Of a stretch of 8,996 nucleotides of DNA, positions 1 through 6,933 are shown piece after piece. Every line of letters begins with the position of its first letter. Position 1 is the first letter of the stretch. Origin of the DNA: an uncultured Clostridia bacterium (GTDB lineage Bacteria > Bacillota_A > Clostridia > Christensenellales > Aristaeellaceae); assembly GCA_945871545.1 (NCBI GenBank), contig CAMBWJ010000055.1:1-8996 (forward strand), in the 5' to 3' direction. The notes beneath the pieces are model-generated. The model saw only the letters and a program-made list of their open reading frames with translations, did no database searches and had not been told where the DNA came from. The position numbers and the translations under genes were made by a program.

Positions 1-838
1 GCTCTGCGTAGGAATCCCGGGGTACGGTGAGGGTGAGGTTGGGACAGCTTTCAAATGCCCAAAAGCCGATGGAGCTGAGGGTGTCGGGGAGGGTAACGCT
101 GGTCAGGGAGTTGCAGCTTTGAAACGCCCGCTCACCAATAGAGGTGAGACTGTCGGGGAGGGTGACATCGGTTAGTGAACTGGAGACAAACACATTTTCA
201 CCAATAGAGGTGAGACTGTTGGGGATAGAGATGCTGGTCAGGGAGTAGCACCCGTAAAATGAATAATCACCAATGTGGGTGAGACCATCCGGGAGGGAGA
301 TGCTGGTCAGGGATATGCAATGGCGAAACGCCGAATCACCAATGTATGTAAGGCTGTTTGGAAGGGAGACGGAAGTCAGGGATTCACACACCGAAAACGC
401 ATGATCACCAATGGAGGTGAGAGTGTCCGGGAAGGTGATGCTGGACAGCGATTTGCAATTGGAGAACGCCTCATTCCCAATAGAAACCAGACTATCCGGC
501 AGAGAGATACTTGTCAAATAAAAACAAGCCGAAAATGCTTCATTTCCAATGGATACCACAGTGTCTGGCAGGGAGATGTTGGTCAGGGATTCCTGGAAGT
601 CAAATGCCTTATCGCCAATGGCCGTGATTTTGTGACCGTCCATCTCTTCCGGCACGAATAGCTCATCGGCGTCTCCCAGATATTTCGTAATGGTTGCGGT
701 TCCGTCATCATTGACGGAATATCTGTAATCCCCAAATTCCTTTCCCCAATTTACCGGAATGATTGATGATGCCAGCGCAGGGGCGCAGGGGAGCATCATC
801 AGGCAGATCAAAACCAGGGACAGCAGCTTCTTACACAT
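1..838 (-). CDS. Secreted BspA-like leucine-rich-repeat protein (3' end outside window)
   Basis: The minus-strand frame opens at ATG 836-838 and stays open for 279 codons to the left edge, so the C-terminus is missing. The start is fixed by AAGGAG at 848-853, nine bases upstream. Residues 1-23 are a signal peptide: Lys-Lys, a Leu/Met-rich core, and an ALA-SS cleavage site. The Cys at 18 lacks a proper lipobox, so signal peptidase I is more likely. Residues 35-75 match the usual lead-in of this family (GTATI, YLGDADEL, VPEEMDGHKITAIGDKAF). From about 72 to 270 follow roughly nine LRR_5 repeats of 23 residues with the core SLTSISLPDSLTSIGxxAF; the one at about 214-235 is a residue short. LTVPRDSYAE near the edge resembles the usual end of such an array. 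The family is exported and often surface-bound, and may mediate adhesion; the ligand is unknown. Base composition is less GC-rich than its neighbours. Confidence 0.9.
   Translation of the reverse strand, partial: MCKKLLSLVLICLMMLPCAPALASSIIPVNWGKEFGDYRYSVNDDGTATITKYLGDADELFVPEEMDGHKITAIGDKAFDFQESLTNISLPDTVVSIGNEAFSACFYLTSISLPDSLVSIGNEAFSNCKSLSSITFPDTLTSIGDHAFSVCESLTSVSLPNSLTYIGDSAFRHCISLTSISLPDGLTHIGDYSFYGCYSLTSISIPNSLTSIGENVFVSSSLTDVTLPDSLTSIGERAFQSCNSLTSVTLPDTLSSIGFWAFESCPNLTLTVPRDSYAE
29..625 (-). repeat. Tandem ~69-bp leucine-rich-repeat units
   Basis: About nine in-frame repeats of 69 bp encode 23-residue LRR_5 units (consensus I-G-D-x-A-F-x-x-C-x-S-L-T-S-I-S-L-P-D-S-L-T-S). One copy is 66 bp because it lacks a residue after the Phe (VFVSSSL). 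Copies differ mostly at the exposed xx positions after IG and at the residues around the Cys. On the plus strand the same repeats appear as recurring gaggtgag and gggagggtgac-like words. Confidence 0.85.
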
Positions 839-871
839 GAATCGTCACTCCTTGGGCGGATTGTTGCCATC

Positions 872-900
872 ATGATACCACAAATATGCATCATTGTAAA
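872..900 (-). promoter_or_regulatory. Sigma-A-type promoter of the leucine-rich-repeat gene
   Basis: Read on the minus strand, TTTACA (900-895) is followed after exactly 17 bases by TATCAT (877-872). TGG immediately precedes the -10, giving an extended -10 element. The predicted start, near 865, leaves a leader of about 26 bases containing the ribosome binding site. The -35 box lies in the T-rich tail of the upstream asd terminator. Confidence 0.65.
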
Positions 901-934
901 GAAAGGGATGCGCCCCATGCAGAGACGCATCCCT
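898..934 (-). terminator. Rho-independent terminator of hom-lysC-asd
   Basis: AGGGATGCG (904-912) pairs perfectly with CGCATCCCT (926-934), a 9-bp stem around a 13-base loop. In the minus direction the stem is followed by TTCTTT, a modest U-tract. It begins 25 bases beyond the asd stop codon, the expected place for the operon end. The large loop and the C in the tract suggest incomplete termination. Confidence 0.7.
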
Positions 935-958
935 CAGTGATTCATATGAAGCTATACT

Positions 959-1963
959 TTAGTCCACCAGCAGCTCGGCGATCTGGACGCAGTTGGTGGC
1001 GGCGCCCTTGCGAATCTGGTCGCCGCAGCACCAGAGGGTGAGTCCGCGCGCGTCGTCGATCAGGTCGCGGCGGATGCGGCCCACGTACACCAGATCCTGG
1101 TCGGTGGTGTCCAGCGGGGTGGGATAGTTGCGGCCGTTGAGGTCGTCGATCAGTACGCAGCCCTTGGCGGACGCAACGGCCTCGCGGGCCTGCTCCACGC
1201 TCATGGGCTCCTTGGTGACGAACTGCACGGAGATGGAGTGGGAGCGCATCACCGGCACGCGCACGCAGGTGCAACACACCTTCAGATCGGGCAGGTGCAT
1301 GATCTTGCGGCCCTCGTTCTGCATCTTCATCTCTTCGGTGGTGTAGCCGTTGTCCAGCTCACTGCCGATCATGGGGATGACGTTGGAGAGGATCTGGCAG
1401 GGGAAGGTGCTGTTTTCGATGGCCTTGCCCTCGGCCTGGGCTGCGATCTGGTTTTCCAGCTCGCGCATGCCCTCCACGCCCGCGCCGGAGACCGCCTGAT
1501 AGGTGCAGGCAACCATCTTCTCGATCTCCGTGACCTTGCGGATGCCGCTCAGGGCCACCAGCGTGATGATGGTGGAGCAGTTCGGGTTGGCGATGACGCC
1601 CTTGTGGAGCTTTGCGTCCTCGGGGTTGATCTCCGGAACCACCAGCGGAACCTCGGGGTCCATGCGGAAGGCGGAGGAATTGTCCACGAACACCGCGCCG
1701 GCCTTTACGATTGCCGGAGCGAAGTGCTTGGCCTGGGCGTTCTGCACCGCGCCCAGCACGAAGTCCATGCCCTCGAAGGAGGATTCGGTGGCCTCCTGAA
1801 TGGCGATCTCCTGACCGCGGAAGGAGATGGTCTTGCCGGCGCTGCGGGCGCTGGCCAGGGGGAGCAGGGTTCCCACGGGGAAGTTGCGCTCCTCCAGAAC
1901 GCGAATCATCTGCTGACCGACTGCGCCGGTGGCGCCGAGAATTGCCACATTGTAGGTCTTCAT
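959..1963 (-). CDS. asd: Aspartate-semialdehyde dehydrogenase
   Basis: NADP-dependent cytoplasmic enzyme that reduces 4-aspartyl phosphate to aspartate semialdehyde, the branch point to lysine/diaminopimelate and to homoserine, threonine and methionine. The 334 residues match the family's usual length. The Rossmann loop GATGAVG is at 10-16, the catalytic Cys is C129 in NPNCST, the substrate-loop motif QAVSGAG is at 156-162, the catalytic His is H242 in RVPVMRSH (235-242), and the C-terminal KGAATNCVQIAEL is typical. The ATG at 1961-1963 overlaps the lysC stop by four bases (ATGA) and is preceded by GGGAGG, so it is translationally coupled and third in the hom-lysC-asd operon. It has ten cysteines, including a CCTC cluster at 230-233 beside the active site and CC at 312-313. 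The identification is secure. Confidence 0.97.
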   Translation of the reverse strand: MKTYNVAILGATGAVGQQMIRVLEERNFPVGTLLPLASARSAGKTISFRGQEIAIQEATESSFEGMDFVLGAVQNAQAKHFAPAIVKAGAVFVDNSSAFRMDPEVPLVVPEINPEDAKLHKGVIANPNCSTIITLVALSGIRKVTEIEKMVACTYQAVSGAGVEGMRELENQIAAQAEGKAIENSTFPCQILSNVIPMIGSELDNGYTTEEMKMQNEGRKIMHLPDLKVCCTCVRVPVMRSHSISVQFVTKEPMSVEQAREAVASAKGCVLIDDLNGRNYPTPLDTTDQDLVYVGRIRRDLIDDARGLTLWCCGDQIRKGAATNCVQIAELLVD

Positions 1964-3300
1964 GCTTCGTTTCCTCCCTCTTTGTTCATAAAGCCGTCGT
2001 AGAGCGTGCGGATAGTGCGCTCAAAGTCCTTGTTGTGCACGCCCACGATGATGCTGATCTCCTCGCTGCCCTGGGCGATCATGCGGATGTTGATGTTCTG
2101 TGCGCCCAGCGCGCCGAAGAGCTTGGCGGAGCTGCCGGGGACGCTGACCATCCTGCGACCCACCGAGGCGATCAGGGCGATGTTGTCGTCCATCTTGATG
2201 CGGTCGGGCTTCAGCTTGCGCTTGACGTCCGAGATGATGTCGTAGATGCGATCCTGAATCTGGGCGGTGGGCATCACCACGTTGAAGCTGTCCACGCCCA
2301 GGGTGATGTGCTCCACCTCCACCTTGCAGGTCTCCAGCATCTCCAGCGTCTCGCGGATGATGCTGGTGTCGGTGGAGATGTGCTTCTTGTAGATGGTGAG
2401 CACCGTGAAGCTCCGCCGTCCCGCGATGCCGGTGATCAGCCGCTTGTTCTGCACCAGCTTTTCGTCGATGGTCTCCAGGATCATCGTGCCCGCGTCCTGC
2501 GGACGGTTGGTGTTGCGGATGTTCAGCGGAATGTTCTTCTCCTTCACCGGGAGGATCGATTCCTCGTGGAGCACGGACGCGCCCATGTAGGACAGCTCCC
2601 GCAGCTCCTGATAGGTGATGTACTTGATGGGCTTGGGGTTATCCACCACCTTGGGATCGGCCATCAGGATGCCGGACACGTCCGTCCAGTTCTCGTAGAT
2701 GTCCGCGTCCAGGGCGTTGGCCACGATTGCGCCGGTGATGTCGCTGCCGCCGCGGGTCATGACCTTGATGCGGCCGTTGGGCAGCGCACCGTAGAAGCCC
2801 GGCATCACGAAGCGCGGGGCCATCTCCGCCCGGGCGGCGATGTTGGCGTAGGTCTTTTCGTAGTCGATCTGTCCGTCGTAGGAGAACACCACACAGTCCG
2901 CCGCGTCCAGGAAGGCGTAGCCCAGGTATTCGCTCATCAGCTTTGCCGTCAGGTATTCGCCGCGGGACACCAGATAGTCCACGGAGATGTCCTGGTTCAG
3001 CTCGCTGCGCAGCTTCTGGAACTCGCTCTCCAGATCGCACTTCAGGCCCAGCTCATCCCGGATGCCGTAGTAGCGCTCCTCGATCATCGAGAAGATGTCC
3101 TCATAGGACACGCCGTAGTTGATGTGGGCGTGGGTGAGGTAGAGCAGATCGGTAATCTTGTTGTCCTTCTTGTAGCGCTTGCCCGCCGCCGACACCACCA
3201 CGCACATGCGCGCCGGGTCGGCCTCCACAATCGCCTTGACCTTTTTGAATTGCTCGGCGCCCGCCAGAGAGGAGCCGCCGAATTTTGCCACCTTCAGCAT
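1960..3300 (-). CDS. lysC: Aspartokinase (monofunctional, two ACT domains)
   Basis: Phosphorylates aspartate with ATP, the first step of the aspartate family pathway. It has 446 residues. The amino acid kinase domain spans about 1-280: KFGGSS at 6-11, the substrate-binding stretch VSRGEYLTAKL at 111-121, TRGGSDITGA at 182-191, and NWTDVSGI at 204-211. The stretch RYKKDNKITDLLY (42-54) is of the Clostridia-type monofunctional enzymes. Two ACT domains follow at about 287-360 and 372-440, the second with QGSEEISIIVGV (410-421), so allosteric inhibition is expected. Whether lysine, threonine or both inhibit cannot be read from the sequence; the operon context favours threonine. ATG 3298-3300 lies six bases after the hom stop, and AAAGGGG at the end of hom serves as ribosome binding site. 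The stop overlaps asd. Confidence 0.96.
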   Translation of the reverse strand: MLKVAKFGGSSLAGAEQFKKVKAIVEADPARMCVVVSAAGKRYKKDNKITDLLYLTHAHINYGVSYEDIFSMIEERYYGIRDELGLKCDLESEFQKLRSELNQDISVDYLVSRGEYLTAKLMSEYLGYAFLDAADCVVFSYDGQIDYEKTYANIAARAEMAPRFVMPGFYGALPNGRIKVMTRGGSDITGAIVANALDADIYENWTDVSGILMADPKVVDNPKPIKYITYQELRELSYMGASVLHEESILPVKEKNIPLNIRNTNRPQDAGTMILETIDEKLVQNKRLITGIAGRRSFTVLTIYKKHISTDTSIIRETLEMLETCKVEVEHITLGVDSFNVVMPTAQIQDRIYDIISDVKRKLKPDRIKMDDNIALIASVGRRMVSVPGSSAKLFGALGAQNINIRMIAQGSEEISIIVGVHNKDFERTIRTLYDGFMNKEGGNEA

Positions 3301-3306
3301 ATGCTT

Positions 3307-4446
3307 TTATCCCCTTTGAATTCCCGCGAAGAACGCGTCCTTGTGATTTGCCATGAAAGCGTGCATCTCCTGCACGGACACCGGCACGGTTTCTACCCAG
3401 CTTTCCCTTTCGAGCTCGGTGGTCCGGGCGATCCATTCCGCCGGGATGACACCCGCGTCCGCGATGCGGATGTAGTACGGATGGCATGCGGCGGAGTTGT
3501 CCGGCTGCACGCGCTTGCAGCTTTCGCCCGTCATGTAGCGCGCGCCCGCAGCGATGCTCTGCACGTCCCGCAGCACATTTGCGGCGGTGGGCAGCTTGCC
3601 CGCGCCCTGGCCGATGTAGCTCATCAGGCCGTAGCTCTCGCCGCTGTACCAGGCGTAGTTCACGTTCACCAGAATCGCGGCCTCGGGGGAGTTTGCGGCC
3701 ACCAGCGTGGGCTCCACATAGGCGCTGATCGCGCCCTCGGCGTTGCGCTCGGCTTTCGCGCACAGGCGAATCACCAGACCGCTGGCGCGTGCGTAGGTCA
3801 CGTCCGCCATCGTCACCGCCGAGATGCCACGGGTGGGAATGTCCTCGGGCCTGAGGTAAGCGTCGAAGCCCACCGAGCAGGCCAGGATCAGCTTGCGCTG
3901 GGTGTCCAGACCGTCCACGTCGCTGGAGGGATCGCGCTCGGCGTAGCCCAGCATCTGGGCCATGGACAGCGCCTGGGCGTAGTCCATGTTCCGGGACTGC
4001 ATGGAATCCAGAATGTAGTTGGTGGTTCCGTTCAGGATGCCGCCCAGCGCGGTGATGCGGTCGATCTCCCGGGCGGTCTTCAGGTTCGCCAGGTAGGCGA
4101 TGCCGCCGCCGCAGGCCGCGCCGTAGAGGAAGGCCACGCCCTTTTCGTGGGCCAGGGCCGTCAGCTCCTCGCCATAGGCGCTCACCAGCAGCTTGTTCGC
4201 GGTGACGAAGTGCTTGCCGTTTTTCAGCACCTCCGACGCAAACTCGTAGGCGGGATGCAAACCGCCCATGGTCTCCACCACCAGTTCGATTTCGGGATCG
4301 GTGGTGATGTCCTCGATTTTGTCGGTGATGTAGTCCGCCTGGAAGCGCTTTTCCAGCACCTTCTTCACCTCGACGCCGTCCAGCTTCTGCGCAATCTCAA
4401 ATACGCCGCTGCCGATCGTTCCCATGCCGAGCAGTCCGATCTTCAT
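3307..4446 (-). CDS. hom: Homoserine dehydrogenase with short C-terminal tail
   Basis: NAD(P)-dependent reduction of aspartate semialdehyde to homoserine, committing carbon to threonine and methionine. Visible motifs are the nucleotide loop GMGTIG (7-12), TANK with K85, GILNGTTNYIL (136-146), GYAERDPSSDVDGLD (167-181), the nearby K185 expected in catalysis, and GQGAGKLPTA (279-288). At 379 residues it is shorter than the usual 400-430. The last ~55 residues, from YYIRIADAG (324-332), look like a reduced or divergent ACT-type regulatory region rather than a full one. The loop YGAACGGGIAYL (108-119) departs from the common EAxxGGGIP by losing Glu and Pro. ATG 4444-4446 follows GAGGTGG by six bases. 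It is first in the operon, driven from 4520-4548. Separate hom and lysC genes contrast with the fused ThrA of enterobacteria. Confidence 0.95.
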   Translation of the reverse strand: MKIGLLGMGTIGSGVFEIAQKLDGVEVKKVLEKRFQADYITDKIEDITTDPEIELVVETMGGLHPAYEFASEVLKNGKHFVTANKLLVSAYGEELTALAHEKGVAFLYGAACGGGIAYLANLKTAREIDRITALGGILNGTTNYILDSMQSRNMDYAQALSMAQMLGYAERDPSSDVDGLDTQRKLILACSVGFDAYLRPEDIPTRGISAVTMADVTYARASGLVIRLCAKAERNAEGAISAYVEPTLVAANSPEAAILVNVNYAWYSGESYGLMSYIGQGAGKLPTAANVLRDVQSIAAGARYMTGESCKRVQPDNSAACHPYYIRIADAGVIPAEWIARTTELERESWVETVPVSVQEMHAFMANHKDAFFAGIQRG

Positions 4447-4492
4447 TCCTATCCACCTCGTTTGTTTTGTACAGTTTGAAAGTCTTTACAAT

Positions 4493-4508
4493 AAAAACAC
4501 TTGTTTTT
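4493..4508. promoter_or_regulatory. Candidate operator palindrome in divergent control region
   Basis: AAAAACA (4493-4499) and TGTTTTT (4502-4508) form a perfect 7-bp inverted repeat with a two-base centre. It covers the thrC -35 and lies about five to twenty bases inside the hom transcript. The core TGTTTT/AAAACA recurs at 4463-4468, 4515-4520 and 4553-4558, so it may be a half-site of a local regulator. The binding protein is unknown; the ACT regulator encoded at 6930-7367 is the natural candidate. AT-rich sequence can produce such words by chance. Confidence 0.35.
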
Positions 4509-4529
4509 GTGCGGAAAACATTGTATCAT
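4501..4529 (+). promoter_or_regulatory. Candidate promoter of thrC-thrB-ACT operon
   Basis: TTGTTT (4501-4506) is followed after 17 bases by TATCAT (4524-4529), placing a start near 4536 and a leader of about 40 bases before thrC. The -10 is good and the -35 matches the consensus at only three positions, which would fit a regulated promoter. The -35 lies inside the palindrome at 4493-4508, and the -10 shares bases with the opposing hom -10. A TTTACA at 4485-4490 has no good -10 at 17 bases and is less likely. Confidence 0.5.
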
Positions 4530-4548
4530 AGATTTTGCTGGATTGCAA
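4520..4548 (-). promoter_or_regulatory. Sigma-A-type promoter of hom-lysC-asd
   Basis: On the minus strand TTGCAA (4548-4543) precedes TACAAT (4525-4520) by exactly 17 bases. The predicted start near 4513 gives a leader of about 67 bases. No T-box, leader peptide or obvious riboswitch fold is visible in that leader. The palindrome 4493-4508 lies just downstream of the start, where a bound repressor would block transcription. Confidence 0.65.
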
Positions 4549-4576
4549 GTTATGTTTTCAGAAAGAGGTATAGATT

Positions 4577-6046
4577 ATGAGTGGATTTTACAGCACGCGC
4601 GGCGACAAAAACAGCGTCAGCGGCCCGCAGGCGGTGCTGCGCGGCATCGCGCCGGACGGCGGCCTGTATACATTGAAGGAGTTTCCGAGCATCCCGCCGC
4701 AGGAGCTTGCGGGTGCGTCCTTCCAGGAGATTTCCCGGCGCGTGCTGGGGGCGTATCTCACGGGCTACACCCAGGAGGAGATCGACGGCTGCGTGGAGCG
4801 TGCCTATGCGAACAAGTTTGACGTTCAGGAGATCGCCCCGCTGAAGCAGGTGGGGGACAAGTACGTGCTAGAGCTGTTCCACGGCCCCACGGCGGCGTTC
4901 AAGGACGTGGCGCTGTCGGTGCTGCCGCAGCTGATGCGCTGCGCCATGGAGAAGGAGGGCCGCAGCGACCGGATCCTGATCCTCACCGCCACCAGCGGCG
5001 ACACCGGTTCGGCGGCGCTCACCGGCTTTGCGGATGTGCCCGGAATCTCGATCGTGGTGTTCTATCCCGACAAGGGCATCAGCCCCATTCAGCGGGCCCA
5101 GATGACCACCATGGCGGGGGAGAATCTGGGCGTGTGCGCCATTACGGGCAACTTCGATCAGGCACAGACCGGAGTCAAGCGCATCTTCACCGGGATTTCC
5201 CCGGAGTTCTGCCGGGAGAACGGCGTGTCGCTGTCCAGCGCAAACTCCATCAACATTGGCCGCCTCGCGCCGCAGATCGTCTACTATTACAGCGCCTATC
5301 TGGAGCTGGTGCGTGCGGGCCGGATCGCCATGGGCGACGCGGTGGACTTCTGCGTGCCCACGGGCAACTTCGGCGATATTCTGGCGGGCTACTTCGCCCT
5401 GCTGTCCGGGCTTCCGGTGGGCAGGCTGATCTGCGCGTCCAATGAAAACAACGTGCTGACCGACTTCCTGAAAACCGGCACGTATGACAAGAACCGCGAC
5501 TTCCACGTCACGCTGTCCCCGTCCATGGACATTCTGGTGTCCAGCAACTTGGAGCGCCTGCTGTACAATGCGCTGGACAACGACGCTTCCGCCGTGGCCG
5601 CGCTCATGGCCCAACTGAAGGAGACGGGCCGCTACACCATGCCGGAGAAGGCGATGGCCAGGATTCGGGAGCGCTTCGTGGGCGCTTGCGCGGATGACGA
5701 TGCTGCTCTGGAGGCCATCGGACGGGTGTTTAAGGAGACCGGCTATGTGATGGATCCCCACACGGCGGTGGCCTGGCGCGCGGCGGAGGACTGCGCCCGG
5801 GCGGATGTGCCCTGCGTGGTGCTGTCCACGGCCTCGCCCTTCAAGTTCCCGGACAGCGTACTCAAGGGCATGGGCGCGGAGGTTCCCGAGGATGCGGGTG
5901 AACAGACCGCGCTGCTGGAGAAGCTCAGCGGCGAGAAGGCTCCCGCGTCTCTTGCGGGCGTGCTGGAGCGCGAAGTGCGCTTCAGGGACGTGATCGATCC
6001 GAACGACATGATGCAGTATGTGCTGGGAAAGGCGGCGAGGGCATGA
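4577..6046 (+). CDS. thrC: Threonine synthase (PLP-dependent, long form)
   Basis: Converts O-phosphohomoserine and water to threonine and phosphate; a cytoplasmic fold-type II PLP enzyme. The 489 residues belong to the long class that starts with the N-terminal signature FYSTRGD (4-10) and PDGGLY. The PLP lysine is K109 in FHGPTAAFKD (101-110). The phosphate-cup region follows with TATSGDTGSAAL (137-148), then GNFDQAQ (191-197), SANSINIGRL, PTGNFGDILAGYFA, SNENNVLTDF and, near the C-terminus, STASPFKF. The start ATG 4577-4579 is preceded by AGAGGT with eight bases spacing. It is first gene of the plus-strand operon and its stop overlaps the thrB start by four bases (ATGA at 6043-6046). No lesion or missing key residue is seen. 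Confidence 0.96.
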   Translation: MSGFYSTRGDKNSVSGPQAVLRGIAPDGGLYTLKEFPSIPPQELAGASFQEISRRVLGAYLTGYTQEEIDGCVERAYANKFDVQEIAPLKQVGDKYVLELFHGPTAAFKDVALSVLPQLMRCAMEKEGRSDRILILTATSGDTGSAALTGFADVPGISIVVFYPDKGISPIQRAQMTTMAGENLGVCAITGNFDQAQTGVKRIFTGISPEFCRENGVSLSSANSINIGRLAPQIVYYYSAYLELVRAGRIAMGDAVDFCVPTGNFGDILAGYFALLSGLPVGRLICASNENNVLTDFLKTGTYDKNRDFHVTLSPSMDILVSSNLERLLYNALDNDASAVAALMAQLKETGRYTMPEKAMARIRERFVGACADDDAALEAIGRVFKETGYVMDPHTAVAWRAAEDCARADVPCVVLSTASPFKFPDSVLKGMGAEVPEDAGEQTALLEKLSGEKAPASLAGVLEREVRFRDVIDPNDMMQYVLGKAARA

Positions 6047-6933
6047 TTACGATTCGCGTGCCGGGAACCACGGCGAACCTCGGCCCGGGCTTTGACTGTC
6101 TGGGACTGGCGCTGGGCGTGTACGGCTACTTCACCTTCGAGGAGCGGGAGTCCGGCCTGGAATTTGAAAACGTGGCTCCCGAGTTTCAGAACGAGGACAA
6201 TCTGGCCATTCGCGGCTACCGCAGGGCGATGCAGGAGATGGGGCTTGAGCAGCCCGGCATCTACCTGCACATCGAATCCGACATTCCCGTGTCCAGCGGC
6301 CTGGGCAGCAGCGCCAGCCTGATCGTGGCGGGCGTGGTGGCGGCCAACGAGCTGCACGGGCGGCTGCTGAACGCCCAGACCCTGCTGAATCTGGTCACGG
6401 AGCTGGAGGGACACCCGGACAACGTGGCCCCGGCGCTGCTGGGCGGCGTGACGGCCTCGCTGCTCTACGGCGGCAACGTGATCACCATGCAGTGCCCGAT
6501 CTCCGATCAACTGCGCTTCGCGGTGCTGATCCCGGACTTCAGCCTGTCCACGGCGGAGATGCGCGCGGCGCTGCCGAAGCAGATTCCCTTTGCGGACGCA
6601 TCCTACAACATCGCCCACGCGGCGGTGCTGCTGAAGGCGCTGGAGGCGGGCGACTTCGACGCCATCGCCGCAGCCATGGATGATAAGCTGCACCAGCCCT
6701 ACCGTTCGCCGCTGATTCACGAGTACGACGAAATCCGCAGCCGCGCGCTGGAGGCCGGGGCGCTGGGCTTCGCCATCAGCGGCGCTGGCCCGACCCTGTT
6801 CTGCGTCTATCGGGACGAGGGCTTCTACTGGCGCATGAAGCAGGCGGTGCGCAGCCTGAAGCACCAGTGGCGGGTGATGCCGCTGCCGGTGGATCGCGTG
6901 GGCGCGGTGGTCGTCGGAGGAGGCCAGGAATGA
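6043..6933 (+). CDS. thrB: Homoserine kinase (GHMP family)
   Basis: ATP-dependent phosphorylation of homoserine to O-phosphohomoserine, the substrate of the adjacent ThrC. It has 296 residues, the normal length. The three GHMP kinase motifs are present: motif 1 VPGTTANLGPGFDCLGLAL (6-24), motif 2, the phosphate loop PVSSGLGSSAS (82-92), and motif 3 near the C-terminus, ISGAGPTLF (245-253). EGHPDNVAPALLGG (122-135) is also typical. The start ATG 6043-6045 overlaps the thrC stop, with a weak GGCGAGGG site just upstream, so translation is probably coupled to thrC. The stop in turn overlaps the start of the ACT regulator. The order thrC-thrB resembles that in Bacillus, except that hom is on the opposite strand here. 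Confidence 0.96.
   Translation: MITIRVPGTTANLGPGFDCLGLALGVYGYFTFEERESGLEFENVAPEFQNEDNLAIRGYRRAMQEMGLEQPGIYLHIESDIPVSSGLGSSASLIVAGVVAANELHGRLLNAQTLLNLVTELEGHPDNVAPALLGGVTASLLYGGNVITMQCPISDQLRFAVLIPDFSLSTAEMRAALPKQIPFADASYNIAHAAVLLKALEAGDFDAIAAAMDDKLHQPYRSPLIHEYDEIRSRALEAGALGFAISGAGPTLFCVYRDEGFYWRMKQAVRSLKHQWRVMPLPVDRVGAVVVGGGQE

Noticed and set aside
275..661. Plus-strand open frame of 128 codons with repeats
   Set aside because: It is the reverse complement of the leucine-rich-repeat array; the minus strand has the signal peptide, ribosome binding site, promoter and family pattern.
1711..4479. A 922-codon plus-strand open frame antisense to asd, lysC and hom, longer than any real gene here
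   Set aside because: It mirrors the GC-rich third-position bias of the minus-strand genes, is rich in His, Val and Asp dipeptides of low complexity, has no recognisable domain, and covers three well-identified genes.
4447..4513. T-box or amino-acid riboswitch in the hom leader
   Set aside because: The leader is only about 67 bases, has no T-box core, no anti-terminator/terminator pair and no short threonine-rich leader peptide.
6867..6929. Longer form of the ACT regulator starting at an upstream ATG
   Set aside because: The extra 21 residues are Gly/Arg low-complexity read from inside thrB, without a fitting ribosome binding site; ATG 6930 has GGAGGAGG and the family N-terminus.
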